Source of the DNA: Deltaproteobacteria bacterium
GTDB lineage: Bacteria > Desulfobacterota > Deferrisomatia > Deferrisomatales > JACRMM01
DNA: 64,000 nucleotides
Assembly (NCBI GenBank): GCA_016214985.1
Contig: JACRMM010000043.1
Coordinates: 1 to 64,000 of the forward strand
Direction: 5' to 3'
Each line of letters begins with the position of its first letter. Within the stretch, counting starts at the first letter, position 1. The notes under the pieces were generated by a model. That model was not told where the DNA came from. It ran no database searches and worked only from the letters and a program-made list of their open reading frames with translations. Of this stretch, positions 60,500 through 64,000 are shown piece after piece. The translations under genes were made by a program, and so were the position numbers.

Positions 60500-60904
60500 G
60501 TGCCCGACTGGCATCCCCTGATGAAAACCGGAATCGTAGAGGTGGACGACGACCACCGGGAGCTGGTCCGCCGGATCAACGAACTCGGACAGGCGATGAG
60601 GAGAGGCGAGGGCCGGGAGAAGGTCGCGGACCTCCTGGCGTTCCTGAGGTGCTGCGCCGACGAGCACTTCGCCCTGGAAGAGAAGCTCATGGCCGAAGCC
60701 GGCTACCCCGGGGCGGACGAGCATCGGGCCCGCCACGAGCAGTTCCGCCGAGACCTCGCCGAGCAGGCGAACACCTTCGCCGGCGCGCCGGCCGAGCGCG
60801 CGGTGGCGCTGGACCTCCACGGCTGGGTCATGACCTGGCTCTCCAACCACACGCTCTACGAGGACGAGTCCTTCGCCGACTTCTTCCGGGCGAAGGGTAG
60901 GTGA
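60500..60904 (+). CDS. bacteriohemerythrin
   Basis: This 134-residue four-helix protein binds O2 at a di-iron centre. Ligand motifs are VDDDHREL (His19), DEHFALEEKLM (His and Glu), the DEHRARHEQF pair near 75-84 and NHTLYEDESF near 117-126, matching the H...HxxxE...HxxxH...HxxxxD set. Such proteins are used by anaerobes and microaerobes for oxygen sensing or scavenging. The GTG start follows GGAGAG. It lies 49 bases after the aminotransferase. Confidence 0.9.
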   Translation: MPDWHPLMKTGIVEVDDDHRELVRRINELGQAMRRGEGREKVADLLAFLRCCADEHFALEEKLMAEAGYPGADEHRARHEQFRRDLAEQANTFAGAPAERAVALDLHGWVMTWLSNHTLYEDESFADFFRAKGR

Positions 60905-60924
60905 ACCCCGCCGCCAGGGGACCG

Positions 60925-60946
60925 GACGGCGGCTTACGCCGCCGTC
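60925..60946. terminator. hairpin between hemerythrin and amidohydrolase genes
   Basis: GACGGCGGC at 60925-60933 pairs perfectly with GCCGCCGTC at 60938-60946 on a TTAC loop. It lies between convergent genes and could act on both strands. No T-tract. Confidence 0.5.
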
Positions 60947-61032
60947 GCCCGGCCCCCAACGAAATCCTGCGCTCGGTGCCCCGAGATCAGGGGAAGTAGC
61001 GCTTCGCGCCCCTCCAGCCAGGCTTGTTGCGG

Positions 61033-62706
61033 CTACTCAAAGCTTCGCAGCACGCGACCCGGGAACACCCCCGTGTGGGTGCCGTTCTCGTACAACTGCT
61101 CCCCTGCCACAAACGTCGCCGCGATTCCCTCGGCCCTTGCGACGAGCCTGCGTCCGTTCAGCGGGAAGTCATTCACAAACTCCGGCGGTTTCGACGCAAC
61201 CTTGGCCGGGTCGAACAGGACGAGGTCAGCGACCTTGCCCGGGGCCAGGAGCCCCCTTTCCGGGATGCCGTAGAAGGCTGCCGGCACAGACGTCAGCTTC
61301 TGCACGGCCTTCTCGAGGCTCAACACCTTGCGCTCTCGCACCCAGATTTCCAGCAGCGCCGTGCAGTACCCGGCGTCGCAGAGGATATCCACGTGGGCAC
61401 CTCCGTCTCCAAGCCCCACGAGGAAGCGATCGTCGGCCATGAGCCGCTCGACTCCCTCCGGATCGAAGTTAAACGCCTCTACCTGGTACCGGGTCGCCAG
61501 GTCGTCCGCGATCCCGATGTCGAGGTAGACGTCCAGGGGGCGACGGTTCTCGTCGGCGGCGATCTCCAGAATGGTGCGACCGCGGTATTTTTCGAGCTCT
61601 GATTTCCCGACGTCGAGCACCCGTACACGCCCCCACAAGTGGTGTCGCACGTGGCCCTTCATGTCTTCCAGAAACGCCTGGCGAAACTCCGTCTGACGGT
61701 AGTATTGGATCTGTTCGGCCGCGGACCGATTCAGGGCCGGCTTCCAACTGGGGTAGAGGACGAAGAGGAAGGGTTTGCGGAGATCGTCCTGCAGAATGAG
61801 TGGCCGCGGGGTGACCTGCGGGACGGCACGCTCGAGAAGGGTTCCCAACTTGTCGATGTTCTGCCGGTGAAAGTCCGGGTCGCCCGCTCGCGCGAAGAGC
61901 GCAAGCCACGTCACCGGCCTCTGGCTCTCGGTCGTCAGCAACCGAAGCAGTTCCAGATCCTCGTCGCTGATCAGACCGCCGCCGCCGGAGTGCAGCGCAA
62001 TCTGGATGGCGCCCCGGCCGGCGTCCCTCAGAACGTGACAGAGCCCCGCGAGCTCCTGGTGGCTCGCGTTCCGGCACGCCAGTGGGCGTCCCTCGTGACC
62101 GACGTGCCGTCGAACGTTCGACGTCGAGAAGCCGAACGCCCCCTTCGCGACGGCGTCGGACAGGATCCCCCTCATCGTCTCCGTTTCCGTGTCGGTCGCC
62201 GGGCGCTCGAACGCTGCTTCTCCCAGGACGTAGTGGCGCAGGGGCGTAAGAGCCACCAGAGCGGCGACATTGATCCCTAGGCCTCGACGGTCCAGACAGC
62301 CCAGATACTCGTCGAACCTTTCCCATCCCCACTGCACTCCGGCCTTCATGACGTCGTAGGGGATCGCCTCGACGTTCACCAGGTCGTGGAGCAACACGTC
62401 GCGGGTTTCCGGCTTTACAGGAGCCACCCCGACCCCGCAGTTGCCCGTGACCACCGTCGTAACGCCATGCCAGGGCGAGCAGGTGAGCAGCGGGTCCCAG
62501 GCAACCTGGGCATCGTAGTGGGTATGGGGATCGACGAACCCCGGAGCGAGGGCCATACCCTCGGCATCGATCGTGCGGCGGGAGGCCAGCCCGTCTTCCA
62601 GGCCCACCTGTGCAATGCGCCCCGCCTTCACCCCGAGGCTCCCGATGTAGCTCGGTCTTCCCGTCCCATCGCAGATTCGAGCATTCCTGATCACCAGGTC
62701 GAGCAT
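61033..62706 (-). CDS. N-acyl-D-amino-acid deacylase-type amidohydrolase
   Basis: The 557-residue protein belongs to the D-aminoacylase branch of metal-dependent amidohydrolases. It has GFVDPHTHYDAQVAWDP with the HxH metal site (about 58-74), the family-typical VVTGNCGVGVAPV, then IALHSGG and GLGDGGAHVDILCDAGY, the last giving the catalytic Asp. Its C-terminal beta domain contains GLLAPGKVADLVLFDP. It probably releases D-amino acids from N-acyl forms, but hydantoinase-like substrates are possible. The ATG at 62706 follows AAGGAGATCACAG. Confidence 0.85.
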   Translation of the reverse strand: MLDLVIRNARICDGTGRPSYIGSLGVKAGRIAQVGLEDGLASRRTIDAEGMALAPGFVDPHTHYDAQVAWDPLLTCSPWHGVTTVVTGNCGVGVAPVKPETRDVLLHDLVNVEAIPYDVMKAGVQWGWERFDEYLGCLDRRGLGINVAALVALTPLRHYVLGEAAFERPATDTETETMRGILSDAVAKGAFGFSTSNVRRHVGHEGRPLACRNASHQELAGLCHVLRDAGRGAIQIALHSGGGGLISDEDLELLRLLTTESQRPVTWLALFARAGDPDFHRQNIDKLGTLLERAVPQVTPRPLILQDDLRKPFLFVLYPSWKPALNRSAAEQIQYYRQTEFRQAFLEDMKGHVRHHLWGRVRVLDVGKSELEKYRGRTILEIAADENRRPLDVYLDIGIADDLATRYQVEAFNFDPEGVERLMADDRFLVGLGDGGAHVDILCDAGYCTALLEIWVRERKVLSLEKAVQKLTSVPAAFYGIPERGLLAPGKVADLVLFDPAKVASKPPEFVNDFPLNGRRLVARAEGIAATFVAGEQLYENGTHTGVFPGRVLRSFE

Positions 62707-62754
62707 CTGTGATCTCCTTTCCGCCGCACTGGCGAGCACTGGGGGGAATGGGGA

Positions 62755-62982
62755 CTAGCCCCTCCGTGGCCACTCGACGTCGTGCCTCTCTTCCCGGAAG
62801 TAACAGAAGCGGTCCCATTCCACCTCCCGTTGGGAGACCGGGCATCGGAAGCGCACTTTCTTCTCGTCAAGGCCGATTACTTCCCAGTCGCCGGCGCGAG
62901 GGCCCCCGTTGATGTGGATCTTCTGTCCGAGTTGAAAGGGATACGGCTCAAAAAGGACGACGGTGTTCTTCCCCATCGGCAT
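62755..62982 (-). CDS. conserved small hypothetical protein
   Basis: This 75-residue protein has LFEPYPFQLGQKIHINGGPRAGDWEVIGLDEKKV read over residues 10-43, then RFRCPVSQREVEWDRFCYF. It looks like a small beta-barrel (SH3-like) domain with two Cys. I recall similar unnamed proteins in deltaproteobacteria but know no function. The ATG follows AGGAGAAAGAG. It lies 39 bases after the rubrerythrin-thioesterase gene on the same strand and 48 before the amidohydrolase. Confidence 0.7.
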   Translation of the reverse strand: MPMGKNTVVLFEPYPFQLGQKIHINGGPRAGDWEVIGLDEKKVRFRCPVSQREVEWDRFCYFREERHDVEWPRRG

Positions 62983-63021
62983 TCTCTTTCTCCTGGCCGG
63001 CGCCCCCCGTGGGCGCCACGT

Positions 63022-63894
63022 CTACTCGTTGGTCTTCTTGGCCGTCTTGTACGCTTCGTACCGCTTCTTGCCTTCCTGATAGAGTTTCTCCTGCTCTTCC
63101 GTGCTGCTGATCAGGGGAGGAACCTCTACTGCGTTCCCTTCCTTATCCTGGGCCACCATGATCAGGGTGGCGGTCACGGCCCGGTTCCTTCGTCCGCTCC
63201 CGCCCCACTCGCTGTCGAGCTCGACAGTGACTTCCATCGAGGAGCGACTGACGAAGGTGACGCGGGCCTCCAGGAGGACAAGGTCACCCACCCGAACGGG
63301 CCGATGGAACTGGATGTCGGCCACCCTGGCAAGCACGACGCTCCGCTGACTGTGGCGTACCGCCGCCACCCCGGCCGCGTTATCCACCATCTTCATGAGC
63401 TCGCCGCCATGGACGAAGCCGGATGGGTTCGCCTGACCCGGAAGAGTAACTTGAGCCATGCGGGTGAGGGACCGCAGCACCGTCCTTCCCGTAAACTCCG
63501 TCTTGCCGTCCACCGCATCCAAGAGCTCCCCGCACAGCCGCTCGTGTGCCCCCTCCACCTTCGACATCCGTTCAAAAAAATCCGCGACCTCCAAGAAGCC
63601 CTCGTCGCGAGCCACGTGGGCGAAGCGCGGATAGATCTCCTCGTGCTCGAGGCGCTCCCCCTGAATCGCCCGTTCAAGATTCCCTCGAAGCTCGCCGGCA
63701 CCCCCGAGCAGTTCGAATTCCCTCTTCGCATGCTCGGCTTCGTTGGCGGCCAATTGCTCAAACACATCCGCGACGTCGGGCCGCCCCGACGCCCTCGCCG
63801 CATCAGCGAAGTACCCGTACCGGTTGCGAGCCTGCGACTCTGCGGCGAAGGCCGCCCAAAGGTTCTTCTCCGTCTGGCTGCCCTGAAGTTCCAT
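63022..63894 (-). CDS. rubrerythrin-acyl-CoA thioesterase fusion protein
   Basis: The 290-residue protein joins two unrelated domains. Residues about 1-128 are a rubrerythrin ferritin-like domain: EKNLWAAFAAESQARNRYGYFA, ANEAEHAKREFELLG, EEIYPRFAHVARDEGF and VEGAHERL supply the Glu and ExxH iron ligands. Residues about 138-260 are a hotdog-fold thioesterase of the YciA/acyl-CoA hydrolase type: VLPxQANPSGFVHGGELMKMVDNAAGVAA-like sequence, VADIQFHRPVRVGDLVLLEARV and FVSRSSMEV. The rubredoxin domain usual at this place is absent. Reading through the junction shows no stop or frameshift. Confidence 0.85.
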   Translation of the reverse strand: MELQGSQTEKNLWAAFAAESQARNRYGYFADAARASGRPDVADVFEQLAANEAEHAKREFELLGGAGELRGNLERAIQGERLEHEEIYPRFAHVARDEGFLEVADFFERMSKVEGAHERLCGELLDAVDGKTEFTGRTVLRSLTRMAQVTLPGQANPSGFVHGGELMKMVDNAAGVAAVRHSQRSVVLARVADIQFHRPVRVGDLVLLEARVTFVSRSSMEVTVELDSEWGGSGRRNRAVTATLIMVAQDKEGNAVEVPPLISSTEEQEKLYQEGKKRYEAYKTAKKTNE

Positions 63895-64000
63895 TCTCCG
63901 ACTCTCTTCCTCCGATCACAGCGAACCTCCGCTGCGCGGTCCCTTTGGTCTAACTAGAAACCAGCGTTGTCCGGTTAGGTAGTTGCATGGTGCACCGATA
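63895..64000. other. terminal intergenic sequence
   Basis: This is the upstream region of the minus-strand rubrerythrin-thioesterase gene. It becomes AT-richer over the last 60 bases, where a promoter is expected; I see no convincing box pair. GGTGCACC near 63987 is a small palindrome. Confidence 0.4.

Overview
The window is one stretch of a GC-rich bacterial chromosome carrying mostly housekeeping and respiratory genes. I see no prophage, rRNA, tRNA, CRISPR array or intact insertion sequence. Several gene types together point to a deltaproteobacterial (Desulfobacterota, perhaps Desulfuromonadia or Deferrisoma-like) Gram-negative anaerobe: an 11-haem periplasmic cytochrome, NfnAB, an FmdE-like protein, a cysteine-rich SAP-domain miniprotein, DUF362 and NapH/NapG-like ferredoxin proteins, hemerythrin, rubrerythrin-type proteins and a branched-chain amino-acid ABC transporter. 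This placement is inference from gene content, not a phylogeny.

Layout. 0.4-9.1 kb holds a YaiI-type protein, an outer-membrane-like protein, a desaturase, a cardiolipin synthase, a three-BON-domain protein, a tandem universal stress protein and a NhaD/ArsB-type transporter. 9.2-18.8 kb is a long minus-strand run: M50 protease, scpA, scpB, rluB, pheA, hisC, tyrA, aroA, ygbA, tag, then ftsY. Most junctions overlap by a few bases, so chromosome segregation (ScpAB), ribosome modification and phenylalanine/tyrosine synthesis look transcriptionally linked. tyrS follows on the plus strand, then an AmiS/UreI-like channel gene of clearly lower GC. Its 740-bp upstream region holds a sigma-54 promoter match, two inverted repeats and a 52-bp tandem repeat. 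21.7-26.8 kb holds NfnAB, a lytic transglycosylase and a ComEA-like protein. A DnaA-box-like cluster beside an AT-rich patch lies at 26.95-27.09 kb, just past the 3' end of tgt. tgt is preceded by a NifA-like sigma-54 activator gene.

30-35 kb is the liv transporter in the order livF-K-H-M-G, with separate promoters for livF and livK and a hairpin between livK and livH. 35-41.4 kb (minus strand) holds a glycosyltransferase, dusB followed by a degenerate receiver-Fis fusion, two TlpA-type thioredoxins, and a multihaem cytochrome coupled to a HAMP-only membrane protein. 41.5-51.6 kb (plus strand) is the least ordinary part. It holds a dihaem lipoprotein-like protein, a response regulator that seems to start at ATT, and then an apparently co-transcribed set of eight original genes: a p97-like AAA protein that has lost its nucleotide-hydrolysis residues, an FmdE-like protein, a YraQ-type permease, two lipoproteins (one a beta-helix plus PQQ-propeller), a truncated osmolyte-binding-type protein, a Tat-targeted DUF362 protein, and a NapH/NapG-like iron-sulfur protein now split in two by a frameshift. 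I read this as a membrane-associated redox or metal-handling module of unknown purpose; it is my main candidate for an undescribed system.

51.7-64 kb holds cysK, a YjfB-family miniprotein, ppnP, gluQ, a ferritin-like protein, a TPR protein, a surface lipoprotein, a SAP miniprotein, a collapsed fabH pseudogene still carrying its promoter in front of ubiE, an aminotransferase preceded by an alanine-rich leader ORF and terminator (candidate attenuator), a hemerythrin, a D-aminoacylase-type amidohydrolase and a rubrerythrin-thioesterase fusion. Starts were chosen from Shine-Dalgarno spacing and gene overlaps and are noted where uncertain.
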